Positions 1 through 11,200 of a stretch of 64,000 bases of DNA are shown piece after piece. Every line of letters starts with the position of its first letter. Position 1 is the stretch's first letter. The DNA is from Drechslerella dactyloides (Eukaryota > Ascomycota > Orbiliomycetes > Orbiliales > Orbiliaceae): contig JAGTWJ010000006.1 of the NCBI GenBank assembly GCA_020064725.1, positions 2,418,001 to 2,482,000 on the forward strand, read 5' to 3'. The notes below the pieces were generated by a model, which was given only the letters and a program-made list of their open reading frames with translations, searched no databases and was not told the DNA's origin. The translations under genes and the position numbers were made by a program.

Positions 1-466
1 TTTTCACGCTTAGATGCGTCGTTATCGCAGAACTATATGCATGGTCTGGTTAGATATCGATAGTCTTCCTGGTGATTTTAATTAATACCACTGCGGTGAG
101 ATTGAATGGAGTATTCGTAGTGATTAATATATTAAAAGCATATCGGTTTGTGATCGCAAGCTGTAGAACAGCAAGACTGTGACGATGTGTTGAAAATGTT
201 GCAATCAAGCTGCAGGTACCGCTCCGCCAAATTTCGGCTGCAAGGTACAAACGGCCCGTCTGCGCAGCTCCTCCTCGGCGTCCGCCCAGCTGCAGCAAAC
301 CGCAGCTAGCAGCCAGCTCAGCAGCTTCCTTCTTCTCTCCGCTCCCGCATCGTCGACCGGGTACCAATCCACCTACCAACTGCACCGCTCGCCATCCGTT
401 TACCAATCGATCACGTTCGATTTGACAGTTCGGCTACTTTTGCTGTGATTATAGATAGTTGGAGCC
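1..466. other. 5' flank of GMPPA-like gene, no supported gene
   Basis: This stretch lies upstream of the pyrophosphorylase-like gene that starts at 467. A 118-codon open frame on the minus strand (50-406) has no recognisable domain, signal peptide or splice pattern and looks like chance. The segment probably holds the promoter and 5' leader of the downstream gene. Confidence 0.5.
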
Positions 467-1948
467 ATGTCGACGAAAGCTCTCATCCTGGTGCGCTGGC
501 CCCTCATATATAGTATATACGTATATACTCGGGACGGATATAGCTAACGTATCTACGATCACAGGTCGGCGGTTCCCAGCGCGGCACCCGCTTCCGGCCG
601 CTCTCGCTCGACCTCCCGAAGGCGCGTACCCTCAATTGATCCCCTGCGTGCGAAAATGCACATGCTGACGGTGCGATACGGTATGCGTGCAGCCCCTCTT
701 CGAGGTCGCCGGCCACCCGATCATCTGGCACTGCCTTACCGCACTGCCCAAAATCGACGTCAAGGAAGTCTTCCTAATCGGCTACTACGATGAATCCGTC
801 TTCCGCGACTTCATCCGCGACGCCAGCAAGGAGTTCCCGCAATTCACGATAAAGTACCTCCGCGAGTACCAGCCGCTCGGCACCGCCGGCGGACTGTACC
901 ATTTCCGCGACGTGATCTTGAAAAACTCGCCGAAGCGCTTCTTCGTGCTGAACGCGGACGTCTGCTGCTCCTTCCCGCTCAAGGAGATGCTGCAGCTGTC
1001 CGACGACCGCGAGGCCGAGGCCGTCATCCTCGGCACCCGCGTGTCGAACGAGGCCGCGTCGAACTTTGGCTGCATCGTCTCCGACCCGGGCACCAAACGC
1101 GTGCTGCACTACGTCGAGAAACCGGAATCGCACATCAGCAATCTGATAAACTGCGGCGTCTACCTCTTCGACAGCAGCATCATCTTCAAGATCCGCAAGG
1201 CGATGGAGGTCAAGGCTAAGCGGATAGCGTCGGACCCGCTGTACGACCCCACGGAGGAAGGTTCCTCGGACGACGTGCTGCGTCTCGAGCAGGATATCCT
1301 CGGCCCGCTCGCCGACGAGAAGAACTTTTACGTCTACGAGACCCGCGACTTTTGGCGCCAGATCAAGACCGCGGGGTCCGCCGTCCCCGCTAACGCGCTG
1401 TACTTGCAAAAGGCGTACCAATCCGGCAGTGAGGATTTACCCGCGGCCAGCGCAACAATCATCCCACCGGTATACATCCACCCGACCGCGACGGTGGACG
1501 CAACCGCAAAGCTGGGTCCGAACGTATCGATCGGCCCGCGGGCGGTGGTGGGTCCCGGCGCGCGCGTGAAGGAATCGATCGTGCTGGAGGACGCGGAGAT
1601 CAAGCATGATGCGTGCGTGCTGTACAGCATCGTCGGCTGGGGCGCGCGCATCGGCGCCTGGGCGCGTGTCGAGGGGACGCCGATTAGCGTGACGCAGCAT
1701 ACGACGACGGTGTTGAAGAACGGGGTCAAGGTGCAGAGCGTGACGATTTTGGCGAAGGACTGCGTCGTGCACGATGAGATTCGGGTGCAGAATTGCGTTT
1801 GCTTGCCGTATAAGGAGCTGAAGAAGGTTTGTTTCCCCCCATCGTATATCCCCGTATATCTGCGTTCGTTTATGCGCAGAAATGTAGCTTGTTGAGCGGT
1901 GTAGTGCTGACTTTGTGTTAGGACGTGGCGAACGAGATCATCATGTAG
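467..1948 (+). CDS. Mannose-1-phosphate guanylyltransferase, alpha (GMPPA) type
   Basis: Likely role: GDP-mannose pyrophosphorylase-family protein, in the cytosolic supply of GDP-mannose for glycosylation and wall mannan. GMPPA-type proteins are often regulatory partners of the catalytic beta form. Model: join(467..490, 565..621, 693..1826, 1922..1948), 413 residues. The N-terminal nucleotidyltransferase shows the loop VGGSQRGTRFRPLSLDLPK, which falls across the first introns, followed by PLFEVAGHP. The middle has FFVLNADVCCSFPL and the NCGVYLF strand. The C-terminal half (about residues 270-400) is a left-handed beta-helix with hexapeptide repeats. Exon 4 encodes only DVANEIIM, the conserved family end. 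The second intron (622-692) must begin with GC rather than GT to keep frame. The gene is convergent with the MFS transporter. The family call is firm; alpha versus beta type rests on my recollection of family motifs. Confidence 0.9.
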
Positions 1949-2152
1949 TTCTGTAATTGTAAATACTTACCTGGGCCGTCGTCGTTACTTACATACACGC
2001 TTACACTTTCACACGCCCGTACATGCCGCCGCCGCCGTCTAGTATACACGCACGGCACAAAAGCACATTCATACCCATCCATACCTTCTATAACGCTAAT
2101 GCCATGGCCGTCTGTCTGTCTACGTGATCGTAAATCATCCTCTATAACAGTA
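1949..2152. other. Convergent 3' intergenic space
   Basis: This is the shared 3' region between the GMPPA-like gene (+) and the MFS gene (-), about 200 bp. I see no additional gene in it. Confidence 0.5.
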
Positions 2153-4008
2153 CTAAGCTCTAACTTCGACGGCATCTTCTTCCTGTTCCTCCGCAATCTC
2201 CTCCTCCCGGCTCAACGTCGAATGCAGCTTATGCACGCCCAAACACGCGCCGGCAACCCACCCGCCGACCGCGATCACCAACGCCACCGTGAAAACAGCA
2301 GTCAAAGCCGCCATCTCCGCCTGCATGACCTCCCCGCGCCAGCGAAGCGGCACCTTGAACACCTCGTCGAAACTGCCCCTCACCCGCCTCACAACTTCGT
2401 CCGCACCGTGACCGCGCCCCGCCACCCGTTTCTCCAACTGGCTCTTCAGCACGTTCTGGAACGTCGCGCCCGCAACGGTAACGCCAATCGTACTCCCCGT
2501 TGCGCGGAAAGCGTAGCTGGCACTCGTAATCACAGCCTGATGTTCGTGCGGCACCGACGATATCAGCGCTATCAGCGTCACCGTCAACATGCCACCGTAC
2601 CCGTACCCGACGAAGAAATACGCCACGAACTGCGGGACGTCGCCGGTCTGGAGTCCGAACATTGTTATCCCCGCTGTCGCGGCGACGAAGACGCTGTTGA
2701 TGACCACGCCGAGAGTGTAGTATCGCCCCGTCGACCGCATAATGTACCCTGTCAACAGGGAGCCGACTGACAACCCGATGCTGTTGGGCAGCAGTCGCAG
2801 TCCCGAGGCGGTGGCGCTGTGTCCTTGTAATTGGAAGTACAGCGGTCCGTAGAAGAGCAGCGCGTAGACGGCCATTACGAACAGCCAGTTCGCAAGACAG
2901 GCCGACCAAGCTGTCCGTTGCAGCAGCAGCTTGACGGGGATGATTGGCTCATCGGTGCGTGATTCCGCGCGTACGAACGCGGCGAGGAGGAGTAGCGATA
3001 ACGCGATACTCGTGACGACGAGCGGGTGCGTCCAGGGTAGCATGCTGCCGCCGGTGTTCAACCCGACCAGCAGTAATATCAACGCGGACACGAGCGTCGT
3101 CGCGCCGAAAAAGTCGACGCGGGAAAGCGCGGCGGCGGTCGTGCCCGTGTTGCGCACGGGAATGTCGACGAGCAGCGCGACGGCGACGGCGCTGACGGCG
3201 ATAATCGGCAGCTGGAAGAGGAATGCCCAGCGCCAGCCGAGAGCGGAGTCGTTGAAGAGGCCGCCGATGAAGCCGCCGAGTCCTGCGCCGGTGCCGAAGA
3301 CGAGGTTGCCGAGGCCTTGGTAGAGGCCGCGGCGGCGGAGGGGTATCAGATCCGATGCTACAAACGTTGATCTATCACGTAACCACTGGTTAGCCTGGTG
3401 AATTTAAAGAATAGTGGGTGGATAGAGGGAGAGTGGTACATGGCGTTCAGGCACCCGCCGCCGGCGCCAGCGATGAGTCGACCCGCGATGAGGACGTATT
3501 CATCCCGCGCGAGCCCGCACATGAGCGTGCCGATGCCAAAGGCGGCATTCGCAGCGAGGAGGCCCGCGCGCCGGCCGAAGATGTCCGTCAGGCGGCCGGA
3601 GAGCGGCTGGAAGGCCGAGTTGGTGATGAGGTAGCCGCTGGCGACCCATGAGATGGTGGAGAAGGACGTGAAGGAGCTGGAGATCGGGCCGAGGAGGGTG
3701 GCGATGATGGTCGAGTCGAGCGAGGCTAGGAACACGCCGACCTACTCCGTCCCCAGGTTAGCAGTGCTGCACACACATATGTATATATCGAATCAAGATT
3801 ACGCGATTGGAGTATATTGTAGGATAGGGTTTGTATTGAAGAGGAAGGTGCGGATACAAACCCAGGTGGCGCCGAGGATGGACCATAGTCTCGCGGCCGA
3901 GATATCGCCAACGAACGGCGTGTCGTCGGGCTTGCGCAGCAGCGGCGCCGCCTCACCGTCATCATCGCCATCATCAGCCGCACGCGAACGATCATTATCG
4001 GAGGGCAT
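2153..4008 (-). CDS. MFS transporter, DHA2 (14-TM) type, vacuolar amino-acid/drug family
   Basis: Proton-coupled membrane transporter, probably of the Vba/Fnx1-like branch that exports basic amino acids or drugs; the substrate is inferred only. Model: complement join(2153..3371, 3440..3741, 3862..4008), 555 residues. The N-terminus is cytosolic and acidic (MPSDNDRSRAADDGDDDGEA). TM1 carries VGVFLASLDSTIIATLL. The motif-A loop GRLTDIFGRR and motif-C-like GAGLGGFIGGL are both visible, and the rest is hydrophobic segments to the end, with an acidic tail. The exon 2/3 splice (acceptor at 3372) restores AISTFVASDLIPLRRRG, which is the conserved sequence of this family and the reason for choosing it over the in-frame-looking alternative at 3357. 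It is divergent from the carbonic anhydrase gene. Confidence 0.88.
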
Positions 4009-4784
4009 GATATGATAGGTATAAAGTTACTATCAGGCTATCGATGCGATAACCCGATAGACCGCACCGGCTATGCGTCCCCAACAGCACAAAGTCAGTT
4101 TAATCTTCTGCGGAAAAAACCAAGAATACAAGTCGACAATGGGATGGGGTGCGAATGCATCGAATGAGAGAGTACGTACACTCGGCTCACCCTGCGGTCG
4201 CGGGTGGTGTCGCCCGGTCGCGTGGGCTGCGTTCACGACGGCGGATAGCGGGACCCGAGAGCGGTTAGGCCGACGCCGCGCAGGGAACCGCTGCCGAGCA
4301 GCTTGGCCGCCACAAGCTTGCACGACACGACGCTGCTCGACGTCGCATCGGCCGGGGCGACGGTGGGTTCGAGCTGGCGGGCTATCGCCAAGGGCCCAAG
4401 CCGCGAGGAGGGCGATGGAACGGGATGGAGGGTGCTCGGCTGCGGGTGCTCTGGGCGCGCGAGGGGCGCCGGCGGGGAAGGTTGTCGCTGCGGGGTGGAT
4501 ATTGTCGACTGGCCTGTCCATGTCGAGAGGCAACGGTCGAGTTTCTCGATGCCCATGGCGATGCGGTTTTTGCACTCGAGAATTGCAATCGATGCGGGTG
4601 GAGGGTACGATGCGGGCTGGGCGTATTGTATATATACGGGAGATGGCCTGCCCTTCTCGAAGCAGGGCGGTATTGCATTGTTGCCCGTTGCACTTTCCCA
4701 CGCTCCTTGAATTGAATTCCCTCCCACGTTCTTTTATGAAGACAGACACTCCTTTGACTGTATTGTGCTGGTATATATAGCGTC
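4009..4784. promoter_or_regulatory. Divergent promoter region, MFS / carbonic anhydrase
   Basis: This 776-bp GC-rich segment separates two divergent start codons. Both strands carry overlapping open frames above 130 codons, but they overlap each other and encode Arg/Pro/Ala-rich sequence without domains, which is typical of GC-rich noncoding DNA. A TATATATAG string lies at about 4771-4780, too close to the ATG at 4785 to act as an ordinary TATA box for it. Confidence 0.45.
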
Positions 4785-5736
4785 ATGAAGGCGGCGATTC
4801 TAGCGGCGGCGGCGGGGCTGGTTGGGACGGTGCTGGGATGTCCGGATCACGACTTCCACGGTATGCAAGAACGGCTGCAGAAGCGGATGGAGTCGCCGGG
4901 CGGGACGGGCAACAGCGTCAAGTGGGTGTACGAGGAGAGCAACCGGTGGGGCTACCTCGCCGATGGTCAGTATTACATTCTCAACCCTCACTTCTCAACC
5001 TCCACCCCGCGATATACCCACGAACGTCAATGCGATAGAGGCTGACGGTGATGATATTTTAGACTTCGCGCTGTGCCAAATGGGGACGCAGCAGTCGCCC
5101 ATCGACCTGCGCCTCAGCGGCGGCATCTCGCACCAGCACTGCCTCAAGTTCAACTACACAAACACCGTCACGGGCAGCCTCCACAACTGGGGGTACGGCC
5201 CGAGCATGAACTTTGACCACCCGAAGGGCAAATACACCTGCCTCCCCTCGATGACCTTCCAGGAGAAGCCCGGCGCGGCGAACGAGACCGTCTACCTGAC
5301 CGGCTGGCACATCCACGCGCCCGCCGACCACACCGTCGAGGGCCACCGGTCCCGCGCCGAGATGCACTTCGTCCACGTCGACGCGAAGGGCAAACCCCGC
5401 GCCGTGCTCGCCTTCCGCATCGACCCGGGCACCTGCGATTCCAAGTCCGATTTCCTGCTGTCTCTGCCGGAGCTGGTCCACTGCAAGGACCTGAAGACGC
5501 AGAAGAAGGTGAAGAACTTCATGCCCAAGAGCGTGCTGGCGGAGGTCGGCTGGTTCCACGAGTTCTGGACGTACAAGGGCAGCCTGACGAGCCCGCCGTG
5601 CACGGAGGGGATCCGGTGGTTCGTGGCCCGGAACGTGCTCTACGTCGGCGACAAGCAGATGCAGGATATCCTGTTCCACAGCAAGTTCGCCTCGCGCGAG
5701 ACGCAGGAGATCTGGAGGCACCAGGTCAACGTGTGA
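4785..5736 (+). CDS. Secreted alpha-class carbonic anhydrase
   Basis: Catalyses reversible CO2 hydration to bicarbonate, probably outside the cell or in the wall. Model: join(4785..4965, 5063..5736), 284 residues. Residues 1-18 form a signal peptide (MKAAILAAAAGLVGTVLG). The alpha-CA fold starts around 45 with WGY and continues with QQSPIDLR. The three zinc ligands are visible as His143 and His145 (GWHIHAP) and His162 (AEMHFVH), matching the H94/H96/H119 triad of the vertebrate enzyme. The conserved substrate-pocket string SLTSPPCTEGIRWFV is near residue 240. Most fungi rely on beta-CAs, so an alpha-CA is an accessory enzyme, possibly for extracellular pH or CO2 handling. Family call is firm; the physiological role is inferred. 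Confidence 0.93.
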
Positions 5737-6128
5737 TCCGATATACGTACCCATCCGTATGTTCGTCGCATGTAGTCTTGTATTGCGGGCTCCATCGCAT
5801 GTATGCATGTAGGGGCGGTTGATTTCATATATAGCTGTTACGTTCGTACACTCTTTACATCGTGGGATATCATGTCAGCGTGTTTTGGCAGCAGCATTTT
5901 ATTCAACCTAGGTAGTTTACCTGTATATTATATATATTCACGACTCACGAACAATCATCGCATTCATTTCATGCATTAAGGCATTTCGAATTCATTGTCT
6001 CGAGCTAGGCTATCGAATTCAGTAATATTAAAGAGTAGTAAAAGTGCAGCCACCAACCGACAACTATACTCCGCGCTAAAGAAAAAAAAAGTACACCCCA
6101 GCAGTAATTACATATATTAACAGACACC
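5737..6128. other. Convergent 3' intergenic space, AT-rich
   Basis: AT-rich 3' regions of the carbonic anhydrase (+) and MsrB (-) genes, with several short AT runs and a poly-A-like stretch near 6080. No further gene seen. Confidence 0.45.
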
Positions 6129-7047
6129 TCACTTCTTCTCCTTCTTCTCCTTTTTCTCCTTCTTCTCCTTCTCCATCTTCTCCTTCAGCTCCTTCAGCTC
6201 CTTCAGCTCCTCCTTCAGGCTGAGCTTTTGTTTATTCCCCTTGTCCTCGGCCTTCAGCTTCAAGCTGACGCTGTTGACGCAATGCCGCTCGTCCGTCGGC
6301 GTCTCGTATCCTTCGCCCTTGAACACATGGCCGAGATGGCCGCCGCAGTTGGTGCAGACGATCTCCGTCCGCATGATGCCGAAGGTTTTGTCTTCGTGCC
6401 GCTTGATGGCGCCGGGGATGCCCTCGTAGAAGGCGGGCCAGCCGCAGCCGGACTTGAATTTGGTGGTGGAGGTGTAGAGGGGTGCGTTGCAGGCGGCACA
6501 GTTGTAGGTGCCCGCGGTGAAGGACTTGTCGTATTCGCCGCTGTGGGGGGCTTCCGTGCCCTTCTGGCGCAGGATGCGGAATTGCTCTATAATAATACCG
6601 TTAGCACCAGGTCCGCAGTATATTATATTCATATGTTGTTGTGAGAGGAGAATGGTGGTATGCAGGGCGGGGTTGTAGCGTACCCCGCGACAGGACGGCC
6701 CGCCACTCGTCGTCGGTCTTGGACACGGGATAGGCGTCGGACATGCTGGCTTCCTCGCTGCTGATACCCGTGCTTGGACTGCTGGGGGCGAAAAAGCGGC
6801 CGATGAAGGGGAGCGCCGATAGCGATAGAATCGTGGCGGTGGCGTTATTCGCGCGGTGTGCGTTTATTATATGAGTGCTGGGAGGTGGAGATGGAGGTGG
6901 TGGTCTGGCTGCTGTGCGGAGGGAGCGAGCGTGTGCGACTGCTTTCACACGATGGCGAGGGAGGGTCTTTATATCCGCGAGCGAGGTGGAGAGAAGGAAG
7001 CGGCGGTGGAGGAGGAGGAGGAGGGTATTTGAAATATGGAGGGGCAT
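6129..7047 (-). CDS. msrB: Peptide-methionine (R)-S-oxide reductase (MsrB)
   Basis: Reduces methionine-R-sulfoxide in proteins. Model: complement join(6129..6586, 6684..7047), 273 residues from the first ATG, with a mitochondria-like basic, Ser/Leu-rich leader (LLLLLHRRFLLSTS). An internal ATG at 6744 (MSDAYPVSK) would give a 172-residue cytosolic form, so dual targeting is possible. Two CxxC zinc sites are present (CAAC and CTNC), with SGCGWPAF between them and the catalytic Cys in RHCVNSVSLKL. The splice joins SR to EQFRILRQKGTE, a conserved family string. After the catalytic fold the protein continues into about 45 charged residues (Lys/Glu repeats, ending KKEKKEKK), not part of the usual family length. 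Confidence 0.9.
6133..6215 (-). repeat. Imperfect Lys/Glu codon repeat in MsrB tail
   Basis: The 3' end of the msrB coding sequence is a run of imperfect AAG/GAG-type units (CTTCTCCTT on the plus strand) that encodes repeated KELKE and KKE blocks. It probably grew by replication slippage. Confidence 0.7.
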
Positions 7048-8241
7048 AGCAATTGATATCAGCTAAATTGGACCCTGTCCGTTTGATCTGTCAGCACACA
7101 ATCGCATGGCGCAAGCTGCCTTCCCTCCACTCCCTGTACATGTATATAGTGATCTGGAATACGCATATGATAGAGTTCGGGTGAATGGGCGGTTGAATCG
7201 GGCGCCGACGGATTTAACCCTCTTACTTGAGTGTATAATACGTATTAATACTATACGCAGGTGCATGCGTCTGATTTTATTTGTCGTGCCTGCTGCCGCG
7301 ACGCTATTTGTCACGCCGAGCGGGCGGCGATGGCGAAGCTTTTCTCGCTTCCTGCTTGTCGGCTTGGCCGGGTACACCATATGCGTTCTGGACTGGGCAT
7401 TCGTATGTATTGTAGCTGCAGAACGTGCGTCTCGACAGGGAGGAATTTGGATTGGAGAATTAATTAGGGAAGCAGCACTGACTCGAGTGTCGTCTCGTAG
7501 TATAATTTGGATAGTCTCCAAGAGGCGGTGGAGAGTTCTGTCGCTGGAGCATTTGAATGGCGGTGCTTCTGGAACGTCTTGGCGCAGTTATGTCATCGCG
7601 GCCGAACCGCGTCTGCAACCAACTTCAACTTCATCCCACTCATCACACCTCATCGACACCACAACGTCATGCATCTACGTAAGCAGACCCTGTCCGGCGC
7701 CCCTGCGGCATCCAGACCGGTCTTTCGATCAGATTCAAGACCCGCCGTAGTCTCGGACACAATGCTCGTCGCCGGAGTTCGCTTCCTACCACACAGGCCT
7801 ACGTAGGTCGCCTGATGGAATAGGTATCGCCAAAGACAATTGAATGAACCCACGCCCAGATTGGCACTGTCACCCTGCATCCCTTGGTTGACGCGACCTT
7901 GTATACTATCGAGTAAGTTTTACACGGTGATACCTGTTATGCGCGTTTATAATGTACCCGCATGCTAACTGTTTGTCAGGATGTGGTCTGCAGATAAGCC
8001 TCCGAGACTGAGCACGATATCGCCACGCGACTCTCGTGGCTGCGGCCGTTTTACGAGGACAATCACCCATCGACGCCCGTAGGGCGGAAACTTGCTCGAC
8101 GTCTCTCGCGTGGCCCGTTCACCATGTTTGCTCATCGAAATATTCCGTTCGACTCCCATCGCATCGGTACGGTTTCAGCACAGAAACAACCCCGATGGGT
8201 TACAAATCACGGCACCTCAGCCAACCACACTCATTTCCATC
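7048..8241. other. Intergenic region, msrB / apple-repeat gene
   Basis: A 1.2-kb divergent intergenic region. Open frames of 214 codons (7106-7750, +) and 152 codons (7063-7521, -) overlap antisense and show no domain or leader, so I do not call them. A CT-rich, CAC-rich stretch (7620-7670) resembles a fungal core promoter or leader. Confidence 0.4.
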
Positions 8242-11200
8242 ATGGCGGCTCGGAGAGACCGCGGTGATGTCCGACAGTGGGTGGTCCTGCTCGTCCTCCT
8301 GCGCCTCATCTCGAGCGGCCTCTGCTTGAGCATCAGGCCCAGGGACACCGTCACCGAGACAATCACAGACTACACAACCCGGCACTGGCCGGTATTCTAC
8401 GAGTCCTCCTGCGGCTCGTCCGATGATGGCTCCATCAGCGGCAGCCCCGGGACGACGGGCGCCAGCTCCGCAACCGGCACCGAGGGCACCGGATCCATGT
8501 CCAGCCCCCAGGTCATAAGTAAGATTGCAATACCCGGACTCTCACCAGCGACGAAGGACTAACGGGTGCGGCAGCCATCACGACATCCACGGATGGAACC
8601 CTCACGACGATAACATCGACTATAAGTCCCGGCTCCAGCGGAACTGGCACTGGTGGTGGCGGAGGAACGGGTACCGGTACCGGTACCGGTACTGCCACCT
8701 CTGCAACCTCGACCGCGTCACCGGTTGCCGATCTCTTCCTTCTCGTCGCTGTTATCGGCAACGACATCGCCTATGTTGATGTCGACGACGCGGACTACGC
8801 CGTCCTGATTGACGGCCAACCCTCGGTACAATACAGTTACAGCAACGGAATCATCCGGCTGACCGGAGACGATCCTCGATTCCTCTACGCCCTGCTATCC
8901 GGATCCGGCAGGAGGCGACAAGCGTCGCAGGACGGCTCGGTTCGAGCGTCTTCCATCATTCCCGCTGGCGCGCAGAGGAACTTTACAGTCGAACAGATCA
9001 ACGATGACGAGATCTCTCTGACGCTCAACGTCGGCGGCCAGTCGGCCTTGTTCGGCACGAGATGTCTGCTCGGTAGAGCGCCGCTCAACGGACTCAACGT
9101 CTTCGTCAACACGCTGCCGCAGCAGGCTGGCTGCGTACCCGTCCAGCTTCGTGGGGTGCGGCCTCCGCAGCCTACCGGCACGACTGGCGCTCCCACCGGA
9201 ACGGGTACGGGCACTGGCACCGGCGGCGGCGGTACGGGTACGGGAACTACCGGAACCGGTACGATTACCAGCAGCCCCACCGGGTCCTTCTTGCCTTGCC
9301 AGACCCCCATCGAAGCGAACAGGGGGATAAGGTGTATTGGGGAGGAGATTGAGAGGCGCGCGACCACACCGAACGGCCGGCGTTACCTTCTTTGTCTGGG
9401 CGAGATCAGACCCCCCAGCGCGACGTTGAGGATAGTCCCGAATTTGGTCGTAGCCGGCTGCGCGCTGGAGTGCTCCAGGGACTTTTCGTGCACGGGATTC
9501 GCGTTCAATCGGAACACGGCGGAATGCACACTCTTCTCGTCCGTCTCGCGCGTCGGTACGGTCGACAGCACCTACTACTTTGGAATCTTCAAGTGCGATG
9601 GCACCGGCACCAACTCTGATACGGGCACCGATACGGGCACCGGGACTGGAACAACAGGTACTGGAACAACAGGAACAGGCACCACCGGAACCGGAAACGA
9701 GACACCGACTCCTCCCTTCACGCCCAGGTCGCCGTCACCGACTCCCTGTCGGTCTTCAGTCATCAATAACTACAACCTGACTTGTTACTCGGCCGACGTC
9801 AACTTTCCCGATGCATCGGCAGCATCAGCCACCGGCACCGTGGACAATGAGAGCTATAGCGTCACCCTGTGCTATAACACTGAAGGAAGCGGCGCCACTC
9901 AGACCCAGATCGCCGACTGCGTCGCCACCGCCATAGCGGAGCGGGCTGAGGCCTTTGAATATGACGGCGGCACGCAGGGTTGCCTACCTATAGATGACAG
10001 CAGCAACACTAACATCTTCGTCCCATTTTCTCCCGGCCTCGAAAACATCGTCGTTGGATTCATCATGTGCAACGATTACGGCAAACCGGAGCCGACATGC
10101 GACTTCCCCGTGGCGGCGAACGCAGACCTCTTGTGTCCCGACGAGACGTACAACCAGACCTACTTTTACTCGGACCAGCAATACGTCATCTGCTACGACC
10201 CCAGTATTGACGACGATATCAACCAGCTCATCGACACCGTCGTCACGTCGACGCCGCTGCAATCCTGCGCTTTCCAGTGCGGCAATGAGGCCGGCTGCAT
10301 TGGCTTTGCCGTCGACCAATCGACGCAGCAGTGCACCTCCATCACGACGACGGTGACGTTTACAGCCATGACTGGCAATGCTGACCTGTTCGTTGCCTTT
10401 GCCACTTGCAAGGACGTCGCGTACACTTGCGATGCGCCAGGTCCGAATTTCGGACTTTATTGCGCGCCGTACGCGGATCCGCAATCGATAACCGGCTTCT
10501 CCGACGGGCGAACATATCAAGGTTGCTTGAGCGAGGCAGTTGTCCAGGAGCCAGAACTGTTCTCCATCCGTTCCTACTTGGATTTCGATGCGTGCGCGGA
10601 GTTGTGCGATATGATTGGTGGCTGCACCTCGTTCTTCCGGGGCATCATCCCTCCGAGTAGTGCAGTCAGATGCTATCTCGGCGATGGTTTTAACGCCAGC
10701 GCGATCTATCCTTACCAAGGTGCCGGGGGCATCGGCTGGCTCCGTTGCGGGGATACACCGCCGCAACCCGATTGCGTCAATCCGTCAATCGACTCCGGCA
10801 CGGAATGCCAGGATGACGCGGTCGCTGGAGAAGGAAAAATTGATAACGGACGGCCCTTTAGACTCTGTCTTGGGGAGGCGCATTCGAACAGCGCGCAGAT
10901 CTCGATCACGGGGGCGAATGATATCTCCTTGTGTGCGGATTACTGCAACGCGCAGTTTGCTTGTGCCTCCTTCCAGTACTCGGCCGCCTTCCAAACCTGT
11001 CGCATGTACGGCGATGTTGGCTCTTCGAGCTCGGTCGATAATGCTGACACGGCGTACGCATGGTTCACCTGCGATGACCAGGCGCCGCCTGTGTACGGCG
11101 ACTGCCCTGACGGTTATGCTGTCAATCCTAGCACTCCTGCGATGAGCTCCTGCGTGGATAACTCATTGCCTGTTATTGGTGACACCTACGGCAATACGTG

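Noticed and set aside
774..1421. Minus-strand ORF of 215 codons inside the GMPPA-like gene
   Set aside because: Antisense shadow of conserved coding sequence in a GC-rich gene; no domain of its own.
3358..3440. Alternative acceptor at 3357 for the last MFS intron
   Set aside because: It shifts the frame; the acceptor at 3372 restores STFVASDLIPLRRRG, which matches the family.
4033..4786. Overlapping ORFs of 238 and 235 codons on opposite strands between the MFS and carbonic anhydrase genes
   Set aside because: They overlap antisense, are Arg/Pro/Ala-rich, have no domain or signal, and sit in a GC-rich promoter where long chance frames are expected.
7106..7750. ORF of 214 codons (+) upstream of the apple-repeat gene
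   Set aside because: No recognisable domain or supported start, and an antisense frame covers the same area; more likely noncoding.
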